Assembly: GCA_963931865.1 (NCBI GenBank)
Contig: OZ007505.1
Span: 10,648,774 to 10,712,773, forward strand
Reading direction: 5' to 3'
DNA: 64,000 bases
Source of the DNA: Axinella damicornis
Lineage: Eukaryota; Porifera; Demospongiae; Axinellida; Axinellidae
Of this stretch, positions 22,501 to 32,199 are shown one piece after another (the first letter of the stretch is position 1; every line of letters begins with the position of its first letter). Position numbers and translations under genes: made by a program. The notes beneath the pieces were generated by a model that was not told the origin of the DNA, did no database searches, and saw only the letters and a list, made by a program, of their open reading frames with translations.

Positions 22501-25500
22501 GTCATCAGCAACTGTATATCTCAGCAACTGTATATCTCAGCAACTGGACTGGTCTTAATATGATAAATTATGTAGTGCAATGAGTGGTGTGCTGGGTTTT
22601 CACTCAGCAGGTCACATAATTATTGCATCGATATACATTATGGTAAGCCGAAGGCTATGGATAGGGATCAAGAAACCTCTTTTCACTGCCTCGTAGGCAA
22701 TCAGCGGTGAAAATTCCCTAAAGCGATCTTGGGACATGCTTAATTATATGTGTATGTGTCCACGTGCAATGACTGAAAACTATAGTGGATTGCAGTTCCG
22801 TTCGAATATTCCGTGACCATACTGGGCATGAGACTTGACCATACATGGCAAGAACTTCCCATGGGTGGAGCTTCACTGAAATGAAACGGTCCGGAATACG
22901 CTGAAGTCCGGAATGCACTTTGCGTGAGTGTTACATTTGCAGAACACCGTTTCATGAATATCCATCAAATATGCATTCAAACAGAACTGCAATCTGCTGT
23001 ATGTAAATGTCCACTACAATGGCTTCAGGTTAAGTACCTGTAAATATATTCACCACTGATTGTCATATCATATACTAGTCTCGGTCCCAGACCCAAACCA
23101 CCCCAGCACAGATCGCAACTAGTATCACGCGCGGGGAGCGATCCGCGCTGGGGTTGTTTGGGTCTGGGGCCGAGACTAATCATATACCAGAAGAAGCATT
23201 ATGGGAGTTTCACTCTTCATGCAGAGTCCTCATACTTTGTTGTTGCTCTTGGCAATCTTCTGCAGACACGACTTGGTAGAAGAGTTAAAATTCGGATCAA
23301 CTGGGGAGCGTCCATCCTCATCACCATCCAGAATTGAGTAGTATATAACATAGCTGTTCTGTTCACCAGGGATGGGCTCTAACATTGTGTCCAGAACTGC
23401 CAGAACTGTGTCCTGTTGCACAGAGAATAGCAGATTTACTACGCAGTACATGTACGCAGAACGTTCTTAAATATAAGTCTTCCAGGAATCAAAATTTAAT
23501 ACTACAATCTGTATGTATTTCTTTCTGTACAGTTTGTTTCACTGCCAGAAGTGGAGGTAGTAAAAACTGTGAGAGAGAAGACAGTTGGAATCGGCTGAGT
23601 CCTCTAGCCTGTGCCGCTATATGCAGACTTGCTTCCGCTCCTCTGCCGTGGGTCTAGTGGCTCAGTGGTAAGAACGTCTGAGTGGTATTCAGAAGGTCTT
23701 GCATGGGTTCGAATCGTCCCACATTTTGTTTCTGAGGATTATTCACTCTTACATATGGTATGTTATCTCTCAGCCTAGCGTTGAAACCCCTGTCCCACCC
23801 TTGAAGAACCTACTCCTAATGACTTTGCTGGAAGTGCCATCATCAAGCTGATACCGTAGATCGGGAAATTTTCGTTTTAACGATCATTGTGTCAAGAATG
23901 GAGATGTACAAACGAGGTGGTGCTATGCCATGGTCACTGACGTACAGACAAAGCGTTCTTCTGGGCTGTATCTCCTGTACGGCCCGCGCTTCTTCCCTTC
24001 CGCTTCGGCCCGCTTGTTGATTTGAGCACCTCTTAATTCGCTGAGGCAATACCTCACAAAGGAACGGAGAGCGACAGAGATCTTTTGGGATTGGGGAGTC
24101 CATCGGCGGGCTTGAAGAATCGCACAAGGACCGTGAGCGCAGCACAGGTGAATTCAGTAGTAGTTTACACGTGGCTGACCGTAAATATTATTCGTTGCTG
24201 TTAATATCCGTTGTAATAAATTTTGCACGTTAAAGTTTCGTGTTGACGGCAAATACGAAAATATTTTAACAACAAATATTTCCCGATCTACGGTAGTTTG
24301 TTGACAAAAGACAAATGGGTATAAAAGGGCTGTATCCTGCTTTTACTGTAGGTCACACACACGTACGACACAGTTTACTCCATACATGTGACTGGAACTA
24401 CAGTAGTAATTTTGTGTTGACCTGGTACTATAATTCCCTTGTTGCATAATGCTATCAATTAGGGTTCCACGATACTGGTATCGGTATTGGTCCCAATGCC
24501 AGTGGTGAATATCGGGTATCGGGTATTGGAATCGCGTGGTACTGATGACCATATGACATGAGTCTGACTGTTGCTCGAACAATCAATGATATGGTAAGCT
24601 TTAGGAGCATTCTGTGTGAATGCTAATGAGGCTTGTTTCAAAATTTATCGGAATCGGATCACCATATTGGAATCAGAAATACTGGGTATCAGTGGGGTAC
24701 TACTATCAATGCCATAGACATCTACACACCACACCACTCACCAACCTTCATATCTTTTTTCTCAAGAAGATTATGCAGGCTTAGGCTACACGGCAAACTC
24801 CTGCTTCCCATAAACAGGTGGCGAACTCTGCAGCAAAAGAAAATTATACTGGTTGGAGTAGACACACTTCATGCAGCATTGGTGGAGCCCCTGACTGATA
24901 AAACCAGTTAATGGGAGTCTATAGTAACACATCCAGTTTAATGTATCTGGGATCAAGACAGCAGTATATTCAAACAGAGATTTACTTGAGGCGCCACATG
25001 TTCACGATCGAGATGGCTAAGCAAAGGCATCGCTCAGAGTCGTCGAGCTGTGATGGCTTTGTAACACGAAACAAGCACAAGATCGACTATAATGCATCTC
25101 GGAAGACAGGTACATTCCAGTGTACGACAGTTCTGCTTCTACCGTTGTCGGTCTGTTGTACTCCGTTTGCAAGCAACACGGCATAAAGCAGAGAAACAGT
25201 GCAGGGAAATGGAAAGATAAACCGTGCACCTTGTTCCCCCCCCCCCGCCCTATGTAAAATTCCTGCCGAGAACACTGATGCAGGTCATAGAAAAAGCCTG
25301 CTAGAAAATGGAGATAAAGAATCTAGGGCCACATCAACAGTTGAGGGATCTGATACTGTACCAAATCATGTGGCATGCTCCTTTCCCCGCCAACATAGTT
25401 CACCAGCTAGAATCAGACCCTAATGTATCCCATGGGAAAGTTTTTGAATTTTAATCTTTTGCATGGCCAGTAGCTCCTTCCCCTTTCTATATGTCATTAC

Positions 25501-28500
25501 ACATCATTAAGTATCATTATGTATGGTTATCCTCCCAGATGGGCCTAATAGTAAATGTGTACTTAGTCTTTCCTGGTACTCATGAATGTCCTTTTGATAA
25601 GTGCATTTCCTGGTATTTTTGATTGGGGTCACAGAAAATAATTAATGTCTGACTTTTTAACATCCCACTTACAGTTAAATTGAAGTAGTGGAATTAAATA
25701 AGAAGGCAAGGAACCTGATGCTGTAATCTTCGACATAGCAAGGCTTTTGACTCTGTGCCAGATCAGGAACTATAACTTGCAACCAGCACAAATTATCTTG
25801 TGAACTGGATTTACCATAATAGCAGAATGTGCACTGTGGTGCTAAATGTTCTTCATTACCAGTACAGCCAGGTGTCCCCCAAGGCTATGTCATGGGATAT
25901 CAGTTGGTCCATGTATACATCAGTTGGTCCATGTATACATCAGTTAGCCTCGTTCCCATGTCCAGCTTTCAGTATGGAAAAGCAGGGAGGGCTTTGTACA
26001 TTTCCTCACGTGAGCATGACGTAATCAACAAATGGCAAAATTTGAAGAACAAAGACGCTACGTTTTGCGTGTTATTCAACCATCTACACGTTCAACACTC
26101 GGTGAGTATGGCAGTTGTCTAGATACGTGAGGTATGTTACCTGGTGCCTTCACTCCTCTTGCTGTTCTGAGACCCAGCACGCCAATATTCATCTTTCTAC
26201 CATCCTTCTACCCTTGACGTCACTCACATGAGGAACTGTACCAGGCCCTCCTTGACGTCATTCACATGAGGAACTGTACCAGGCCCTCCGCATTCTTCGT
26301 GCAACCAAAAACAGGGTGGGGCTGGGAGCAAGGCTATTATATAAGTATCACCATAGTACCAAGCTATACCGGAAAATATCACGAGTTTGTTGCCGTAGTA
26401 TTGTTACGAGTGCGAAGCACGAGTAACAATGCCGAAGGCGACAAACGAGTGATATGTTTCCGGTATAGCTTGGTACTATGGTGATACTGATTTTATCATA
26501 CAAACCTGGAATTTCATTGCACGTTCCTCTACCAATGAACGTAGCGAATGCGCGTTACCATAGCTTGCTTGGCGACAATATTTTTCAGTTCTGGTTCACC
26601 CTTCGCGTTAGTACGGCAAGCTTCAAACGCTTGGGCGAGAAGGCCTGTGTACCAAGCCCAAAGCGGAGCCACGGCAGCTGTACGGTCGGTCCACGCTGAT
26701 GACTGGCAGTTGTACGGTCCATTTCAAACGGGATGCCCGAGTATACGAACGAGTTCAACCTCGACTTCCGGAAGTATCGAGATGTAAGTCAGTCCTCTTC
26801 AGGAGCCCAAAAGGTAGTCAGTATCAGCTAGTCCAGGTAGTCTCTGACACGAAACTACCATAGATTTGCTGTAGCGCACGTGACTTACTGTACATAATAC
26901 GGATCTCTCGCGTGACCAACAGTACTAATACGGATTTTTCACGTGACCTGCACAAAATACGGGTTTTTATCAACTGCGCTTGCGTACAAGGCTTTCCCAT
27001 TGACTGCTGTACATTATTCAAACATAGGTGTATGATAAATATCAGTATCATCTACATCATCTGCAGGTATTTGCAATGCAGTTGTATGGCTAAGAGGTTT
27101 GTGTTTCAGCAATTAATGCAAATACGAATGCACTTAATAAAACCTCATAATATTATGTATCTCCAGTAGTTTGACCACATCTGGAGTCCTCTTGCCCAAC
27201 CTCGGCTCGATTTACATTATGCAGTTGTGTTCTTTAGAGACTTTGCACATTAATATTTGCCAATAGAGTGGGTCTGAAATCCTGGAAATGTGAATGTTCA
27301 GAGAAGCAAACCAAGCTATGGAGCTCGGCAAAGAGACAATACCGTAGATCGGGAAATTTTTGTTGTTAAAATATTTTCGTAGTTGCTCACAATTTAATTA
27401 CAACGGATAATTTTTACGGTCAGCCACGTGTAAACTTATAGTACTGAATTTCACCTGTGCTGCGCTCACGGTCCTTCTGCGATTCTTCAAGCCCGCCGAT
27501 GGACTCCCCTATCCCAAAAGAACTGTTCCTTCGCGAGGTATTGCCTCAGCGAATAGGGTGGTGCTTGAATCGACAAGCAGGCCGAAGCGGAAGGGAACAA
27601 GCACGGGCCGTACAGGAGATACATCCCAGAAGAACGCTTTGTCGGTACGTCAGTGACCATGGCATAGCAGCAGCTCGTTCGTGCATCTCCATTCTTGACA
27701 GAATGATCGTTAAAAAAATTCATTGATGAGCTATATTACGAAAATTTACGCAACGAAAAATTTACATACGAAATATTTTTAACACGAAAATTTCTCGATC
27801 TACGGTATGTAGTGTACCACTGTACTAACACATTGGTCATTTGAACTTCACAGTATAGTTACGTAGTTACCCAGGTTGCAGACAGTGGTTGCAGACAGCG
27901 GTAGTGGAGAGTAACTGTAAAGAGGAAGCTGGTCCATATTGTCTCTAATGTGTTAATTACAGTGGTACACTACACAGAACTCCCTGGAGGACCAGCCAAG
28001 TGGCTGAAGGGACATTTCCACCTTAACTATCTATCTACTATCATCTCTCTAAATCATGATTGAGTTACCAGGGAGTTTCCACAATAATTGCATTTTTAGT
28101 CAGTACTAATTATAGTTACCTCAGGTGACCCTACAGATAGTAATGTGGTTTAGATCTGCACATTTTATCTCTGCTTCCTCTCTGCTTCCTCTCTGTTACG
28201 TACCTCCATATCTCTGTTACGGATCTGGTTGCCTTATCTCCAAAATATACTACTCATAATATTATAAGCACTGTCTTTTGTCTGCAACCAGGGTAACCAC
28301 TGTGCAGTTTAGCTACAGTGTGAAGTTGCCATCATTATATTACGTAAGTTGTGAACAATGCTTTACAGTCCTCGCAGAGGGCCCCCTTGGCATCTCACAC
28401 TGTTCACTATTCTTATCGAACAGCTATGTCCACAAATTCTCATTCTCATTGTCCATGCACTAACACATCATTCTATATTATGGCTACGTACCTTCCAAAC

Positions 28501-28941
28501 TCCATGGTCTTCACCATCAGTACAGCAAATTCACTGTGACCATGTTCGATTGCCAGATGGAGTGGGGTTTGCTTATCGTTGTTTCTGGCCAAAGTCTTTG
28601 CATCATGGTCCAGCAGATCCTTTCCAACACTTACAAAGCCTTTCATAGCTGCGAGGTGCAGTGGAGTGTTGCCATCAGGACCAGCAGTGGTAACACGGGC
28701 CCCTCGTTGAAGCAGTCTGATCACAAACTGCTGAGCCTATTATAATAAAAGGTAACATGCAAATCAATCAATTCACACTAGTCTATTGATCTGCATCTGT
28801 ATCACTAAGGCATGGAATGGAATTGGAACTTTTAGAGTGGAATCCTATCATTTCTGTGACTGGCCAGAGTTTGTAGCTACATGCTTGCCAATTGAATTTC
28901 ATGAGTGTACACATGTAAACCATCAATACATTAAGATTTTA

Positions 28942-28989
<48 letters not shown>

Positions 28990-29964
28990 TGACGGAAGTG
29001 GGATGTTCGTGGGGCGGGACTAGACTATAGTGACGCGCGACCTTCGTACTTTAATTTCTTTACTGAACCTCGAACTCCGCGAAGAATGTTCAAGAACATT
29101 GGGCCCAGGCATGGGCTGGAATCCAATATGCAATCGGGGAGCAGCAGTCGAAGCTGACGCAATCGGGCGAGCAGCAGTTCAAGTGGACGCAATCGGGGAG
29201 CAGCAGTCGAAGCGGACGTGATTGGGCGGCGAGCAGCAGCTGAAGCGGGGTGCAATCGGGGAGCAGCAGCTGGACGCGAGGCGGGGAGCAGCAGTGGAAG
29301 CGGATGCCGCAATCGGGCCCGGGAGCAGCAGCTGAAGCGGACGCAATCGGGGAGAAGCAGCTCTTCAGAGAGCTGTCCGGCGCTGGATTACGCACAGTAG
29401 GCGAACAAGGGGGAAGTAGCTGAGCGAGCGAAGCGAGCTCAGCTACTTGTAATTATTTAAGATTAAGAAAACAGAGCTGGAAGGCATACCTGAACGTGAA
29501 AAGCAATGAAATGAAATGGAATGGGCCTCATTCCGAACCTGAATGACTAATGCATGATGCGTTAGTGCACGTTCCATAAATTCGACTATGCCGAGTTAGA
29601 GAGGCCAAACAATTAATTTTATGGATGAAGGATTAGTGATTGTTCATGCCACATTTGTGTCGCTGATTATCTTAGCACGAAATTGTGTGGAATGGGGTGA
29701 ATTTATACCGAATTGTGTGGACTTCTGGATTTACTGGAGTGATGATAATTGAATTGGAATGTGAGCTGCACCTTCATTAATGTAGTTTATAATTAGGGAT
29801 CATGTCTTGTATTAGCCTATGTTGCTATACATGTACATGCATCCTTGTCTATTATGACAGAATTGTTATAGACAAAAAAAAAAAAAAAAAAAAAAAAGCT
29901 TGAAGTGAGTAATTGCATTACTGTATGAACAATGATTCCACTCTTGATTAATGCCTGGCTAGAT

Positions 29965-30012
<48 letters not shown>

Positions 30013-30770
30013 ACACACACTACACTATTCTACACTACACTATACACACACACACAGTTTTGATGCATGGGTAAATGTAGAGGTGTCAATCCCTTACACA
30101 GAATTCTCCAAACTCGTGTTGCTGCAACACCCAAAGTAACGCTTGGTGCACACCACCCGTTTCTGCCACAAATGAATCCGTATACACCTCAAGGATTGCC
30201 TCTGTGCGGCGTAAACCCACCCTGCTTTTTTCTGCAACCTAAACAGTTGCATGTTACGTGTGTGCGTATGAATGCAGGAGGGAAGGAAACATTAAAAATG
30301 CTTGGTTAGTATGATAGCTGAGATAAGAGGAGTGTCCTGCATACTTTTTCCAGAAACTCTTCCCCTTCATTTTCCGTTGATGCATCCACCTGAGCCCACA
30401 CTGATCCCGAGCGTGTAGGAAGGCCTGAAGAGATCGGTTCACCGGCACTTCTGTACCGATGTAATGAAAGGCTTGGCGACGAATTCAGATCATCGTGAGA
30501 CGTTATCAATGTCAGTCGCAGTGGTACTTGAATTTTTATTTTCACATCTTCCAAGCGGATAATCCCCTCGTCATCCACAGGAAAGTCGACCAGCTCACCG
30601 AGACTTGCTTGGTCGCCTGGATAACGCGCCGCTTCAGCAGCGTTTAGGCTGGCCGCCAACTCTGGAAGTGAGTGGTTCGAAGAATCACCGTTGAGCTGAG
30701 GTTCATGCTGACTAATGCCGTTGACGCTGAGCAGTTTCGCCGGTTCCATCGTTGGGGTGCCCTGCTCCAT
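13925..30770 (-). CDS. Ankyrin-repeat TRP-superfamily cation channel, 13 exons
   Basis: Exons, 5' to 3': 30345-30770, 28492-28736, 24746-24827, 23236-23412, 20942-21015, 20342-20524, 19657-19830, 19287-19544, 19120-19209, 17284-17464, 16517-16568, 16273-16378, 13925-13985. Every junction has GT/AG and phases close, giving about 702 codons from an ATG at 30768-30770 to a TGA at 13925-13927. Layout: short acidic N-terminus, two clear ankyrin repeats, pre-S1 helix, S1-S6 with a pore loop, and a coiled-coil tail. The S6 end LLNLLIAQMSDTY is of TRP type. Subfamily is unresolved: the ankyrin block is shorter than in TRPV (six) or TRPA (many). Predicted plasma-membrane cation channel. The ORF appears intact. 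Confidence 0.85.
15383..15456 (-). repeat. tRNA-Thr-like SINE head
   Basis: Minus strand carries A-box-like TAGCTTAGTGGTAAGAGC and B-box-like GGGTTCAAATCC. Between them TCTGA and TCAGA pair around a 7-base loop with AGT in the anticodon place (Thr). The acceptor ends do not pair, so this is a tRNA-derived repeat rather than a working tRNA gene. A related copy lies at 23645-23725. Confidence 0.6.
17284..20524 (-). CDS. TRP-like channel: membrane domain and pore (exons 6-10)
   Basis: Exon 6: S1 (NFFYFLCVMAALTSALV) and S2 (GAALLLIGYYGI). Exon 7: S3 (AVIFTFLIIPF) and S4 (WIFASFSYLFNGLRAFKY). Exon 8: S5 (FGTIFLVFLISFSGAFYF) and an outer loop with four N-glycosylation sequons (NGS, NES, NMT, NTS). 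Exon 9: pore helix and filter region, LFTGLRVMVEGGSIVDQYF. Exon 10: S6 (FLFLVIVVLLNLLIAQMSDT) and a post-S6 helix with RAWIVARVEH. All five exons join in phase. S4 has few basic residues, as expected for TRP channels. The filter is not one I can assign to a known ion preference. Confidence 0.87.
17530..18190. repeat. Dispersed repeat pair with GTCAGAATCTTTGTAG
   Basis: The segment around 17885-17985 (ATTACAGCACTCACAAC ... GTCAGAATCTTTGTAG) recurs at about 18100-18175 and again at about 53250-53330. An internal AGCGATCGCGGC/AGCGATCACGAC step is shared by the first two. No ORF of note. A short-range duplication of a dispersed repeat in the intron upstream of exon 10. Confidence 0.55.
20942..24827 (-). 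CDS. TRP-like channel: linker and pre-S1 (exons 3-5)
   Basis: Exon 3 (24746-24827) gives VRHLFMGSRSLPCSLSLHNL then LEKKDMK; it has two possible donors 4 bp apart, and only AAG|GTTGG keeps the frame. Exon 4 (23236-23412) gives DTVLAVLDTMLEPIPGEQNS and a Asp-rich linker ending SNNK. Exon 5 (20942-21015) gives EVVYHDVVRLLLRRKWKLFA then RWAF, the basic pre-S1 helix with the KW pair seen in TRPV and TRPA channels. Introns here carry three TACCGTAG MITEs, two foldbacks and a SINE head. Confidence 0.8.
21061..21651. mobile_element. MITE, TACCGTAG family, with ORF remnant
   Basis: 591 bp between inverted termini that begin TACCGTAGATCCGGAAATT and end with the reverse complement; the outermost TA is the likely target duplication. 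Interior (+ strand) encodes ALLRYQKPVDGVPDPGRSLS before a GTAAGTAG donor-like site. The KP(V/A)DG(V/L)P(D/N)P pattern recurs in a frame of the two related elements at 23852-24295 and 27340-27807. No transposase catalytic motif; a deletion derivative of a larger DNA transposon is likely. Confidence 0.8.
21652..23074. other. Intron sequence, no exon seen
   Basis: Intron 4 of the TRP-like gene. ORFs on both strands are short. A phase-compatible stretch near 22830-22895 reads RIPDRFISVKLHPWEVLAMY but is not needed, because exons 4 and 5 join in phase without it; I treat it as chance or an optional exon. Contains one copy of the ATTGTGGGGCGAGCCTGAG motif near 22450. Confidence 0.5.
23077..23179. 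mobile_element. Foldback element
   Basis: Imperfect palindrome with arms of about 33 bases: TAGTCTCGGTCCCAGACCCA ... ACCCCAGC on the left and GCTGGGG ... TGGGTCTGGGGCCGAGACTA on the right, around a ~37-base loop containing TATCACGCGCGGGGA. The outer TAGTCTCGG is shared with the smaller hairpin at 36842-36878. Confidence 0.8.
23645..23725 (+). repeat. tRNA-Thr-like SINE head, second copy
   Basis: A-box-like TGGCTCAGTGGTAAGAACG and B-box-like GGGTTCGAATC, with TCTGA/TCAGA pairing around a loop carrying GGT (Thr anticodon). T-arm pairing is poor, so it is probably not a functional tRNA. Similar in layout to 15383-15456, opposite strand. Confidence 0.6.
23852..24295 (-). mobile_element. MITE, TACCGTAG family, 444 bp
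   Basis: Inverted termini TACCGTAGATCGGGAAAT and the reverse complement. Its minus strand has an open frame with DSSSPPMDSPIPKDL and, later, YVSDHGIAPPRLYISILD; the copy at 27340-27807 has the same frame. Another frame resembles the N-terminal region of transposon-encoded proteins with a PYxxYxPEERF ... YxxxHGIAAA pattern, so the open frame is probably a frameshifted relic. Confidence 0.82.
26344..26488. mobile_element. Near-perfect 145-bp foldback element
   Basis: Almost the whole segment is one palindrome: AGTATCACCATAGTACCAAG at the left, CTTGGTACTATGGTGATACT at the right, and the centre ACGAGTGCGAAGCACGAGTA. Only a few mismatches separate the arms. A solo hairpin MITE inside intron 2 of the TRP-like gene; no coding content. 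Confidence 0.9.
27340..27807 (+). mobile_element. MITE, TACCGTAG family, 468 bp
   Basis: Opposite orientation to 23852-24295 and about as similar in the interior as at the ends. The + strand frame reads DSSSPPMDSPIPKELFL and later RYVSDHGIAAARSCISILD. Ends TACCGTAGATCGGG ... CTCGATCTACGGTA. Two copies with opposite orientation 3 kb apart could pair with each other in the pre-mRNA of the TRP-like gene. Confidence 0.82.
28492..30770 (-). CDS. TRP-like channel: N-terminus and ankyrin repeats (exons 1-2)
   Basis: Exon 1 (30345-30770) encodes 142 residues starting MEQGTPTMEPAKLL, hydrophilic and rich in Asn, Ser, Leu and acidic residues, with no signal peptide and no domain I recognise. It is followed by a good GTATGC donor. 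Exon 2 (28492-28736) encodes two ankyrin repeats with the diagnostic GNTPLHLAAMKG and KQTPLHLAIEHGH loops. The intron between them holds the minisatellite repeat M, an A-run and a 33-base C-run. Start choice: this is the first ATG after an in-frame stop (CAGTAGATCGAG region) and there is no upstream coding signal before the IP3R-like gene. Confidence 0.85.
28950..28988. repeat. (TG)n microsatellite
   Basis: About 18 TG units on the + strand, directly left of minisatellite repeat M at 28990. A second, shorter (TG)n also precedes the M copy at 50.69 kb, so the TG run may belong to the repeat family. Confidence 0.9.
28990..29455 (+). repeat. Minisatellite-bearing repeat M, forward copy
   Basis: Head ACGGAAGTGGGATGTTCGTG and GGCGGGACTAGACTATAGTG, then 'TGAACCTCGAACTC.GCGAAGAATG', about eight degenerate 29-bp units with GGGGAGCAGCAG and GACGCAATC, then GAGAGCTGTCCGGCGCTGGA and a tail GGGGGAAGTAGCTGAGCGAG ... 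AGCTACTTG. Same order of blocks as at 50690-51185. Not a gene, although all frames stay open over part of it. Confidence 0.82.
29874..30058. repeat. A-run, 33-base C-run and (CA)n
   Basis: A-run of about 24 at 29874-29897, C-run at 29966-29998, then (CA)n at 29999-30020 and again near 30045-30056. Lies in intron 1 of the TRP-like gene, about 350 bp downstream of the exon 1 donor. Confidence 0.9.
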
Positions 30771-31457
30771 CTCGATCTACTGTACTAGTAAACGTACTGA
30801 GTGAGTAATTACGTTTATTATGATTCATACGTCACTAAGGTATGCAGAGAACGTAGCTAATTAAATTCAATACCAATAATAATTATTGCGGTCAATTAAA
30901 AAAAGGCCTATATACTACAATGCCCAATGCATACGACAGCAGCGATGTCAAACTTCTTATATAGCTGCTGTCAGCAGCTAGCTAGCTAATTAGGAAGTTG
31001 CTAATTGCATGGTCCTGCAGGATGCTCTATTACAATCAACTATCATTAGCCTCGTTCCCAGGCCCCTTACGAAAAATCGGAATTTTTGTAAGGGGCCTGG
31101 GAATGAGGCTACATATGATACTTTATACCTGCACAGTACGTCTAATGCAATGCATCTGCAGGTCATTTTAAATTGCTTATAGCTAGCTATAGACTTATGA
31201 TTTTTGGGAAACGTGTTTCACTTTCTATAATTACAACCAATGGGGATTCTTCATCAATGACATAACATCTACCAGTCTAAAGCCAAACAGTTACTATTAC
31301 ATCATTGATATAACTTTGCCATAAAACAGTCCCAAAATTAATTGAAAAAGAAACTAACAGAATACACCACAAGCTCTCCTATTAGTGATACACTAGCCAC
31401 GCCTAGCTACATCTTGATTGTCATCACTAGTTCACTCTGATTGTTTAAACAGCAAGA
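30771..31457. promoter_or_regulatory. 687-bp gap between the two channel genes
   Basis: Must contain the 3' UTR of the IP3R-like gene and the promoter and 5' UTR of the TRP-like gene. The only AATAAA on the minus strand that I see is at 30824-30829, very close to the TRP ATG, so its use as the IP3R poly(A) signal is doubtful. No TATA box or other motif I can defend. The hairpin at 31047-31111 occupies the middle. Confidence 0.5.
31047..31111. mobile_element. 65-bp hairpin in the TRP/IP3R intergenic gap
   Basis: TAGCCTCGTTCCCAGGCCCC and its near-perfect reverse complement around a short AT-rich loop (ACGAAAAATCGGAATTTTTG). The outer TA is the probable target duplication. It sits between the stop of the IP3R-like gene (31458) and the ATG of the TRP-like gene (30770), so it is in the promoter region of the latter or 3' UTR of the former. 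Confidence 0.88.
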
Positions 31458-32199
31458 TCACTGAGAGGGTCCCTCAAAGGAGGCCTCCTTGCGAGGGGCA
31501 TCTGAGAAATACGATTCTCTACCCAGATTTTGCTCCTCCCACTTGGCCTGCTCCTGAAGCTTGTCTCGCAATGTGGTCTTGTGCTCCTGGAAGGACAATA
31601 AAATCCAATAATGGAACTACAATGAATACAGTCATGACATGAAAAGAGGTCACCTCTCCTTGGCTATCTTCACCTGCCCTTCCTGCATACAGACACAAAA
31701 CCTCACCTCTGCCTTGAAGCGTTCAAGCACATCCTTGACCATGGTCTTCAGTTCCATCAGGTGGAGGGCAGTTTCATCCTCCTCCTCACCCAGTGTCAGT
31801 GCTACCAGCAGAGGGAAGAACTCCAGCTTTCCACCATGAATCTGGAAGGACAGGAGAGTGAAGAAGTTGAATCTCCCTGTGATGTTGGGATGATCAAAAT
31901 GCTCTCACCATGTTGTAGACAAAGCTTTCGATGGCATTGTGGTCACTAACATCAATCTGGTCCAGGTAGATAGAGTAGTAGATGTAGTCCCACATGTTGT
32001 GGTCATTCTTCACATGGTAATCAAATCCCTACAGAGAAGAGAAGGTACCTGCTATCAATACAAACCAAAGTGGAAGTAGGCACCCACTATTCATAAAACA
32101 CTAATAGAAGGCATCAAAATAATGCATAAGACTCACCTTGGCCTTGCGTTCGAACTCATGGCTAGGGATGCCGCATATGAAACAGAAGGCCTTCTTGTC
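31458..32199 (-). CDS. ITPR: IP3R-like exons 59-62: zinc-type linker and coiled-coil tail
   Basis: Exons 32137-32199, 31909-32028, 31707-31841, 31458-31586. CFICG (exon 59) and the His pair in [18 protein letters not shown] (exon 60) match the Cys2His2-like linker under the pore in IP3Rs and ryanodine receptors. The HNMW form is IP3R-type. Exons 61-62 give a helical tail ([35 protein letters not shown]) that resembles the C-terminal coiled coil of IP3Rs. Stop TGA at 31458-31460. Confidence 0.93.

Larger units (their letters stand above)
24838..28491. other. Intron 2 of the TRP-like gene
   Basis: 3.65 kb holding the foldback at 26344-26488 and a MITE at 27340-27807. A 9-base C-run interrupted by G lies near 25237. 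Tandem pieces TCAGTTGGTCCATGTATACA occur twice at 25900-25940, and CACATGAGGAACTGTACCAG twice at 26225-26280. No further exon is needed, since exons 2 and 3 join in phase. Confidence 0.55.

Noticed and set aside
22830..22895. Possible extra TRP exon (RIPDRFISVKLHPWEVLAMY)
   Set aside because: Borders are passable and phase 0-0, but it is not needed and would separate the linker from the pre-S1 helix; no family match.
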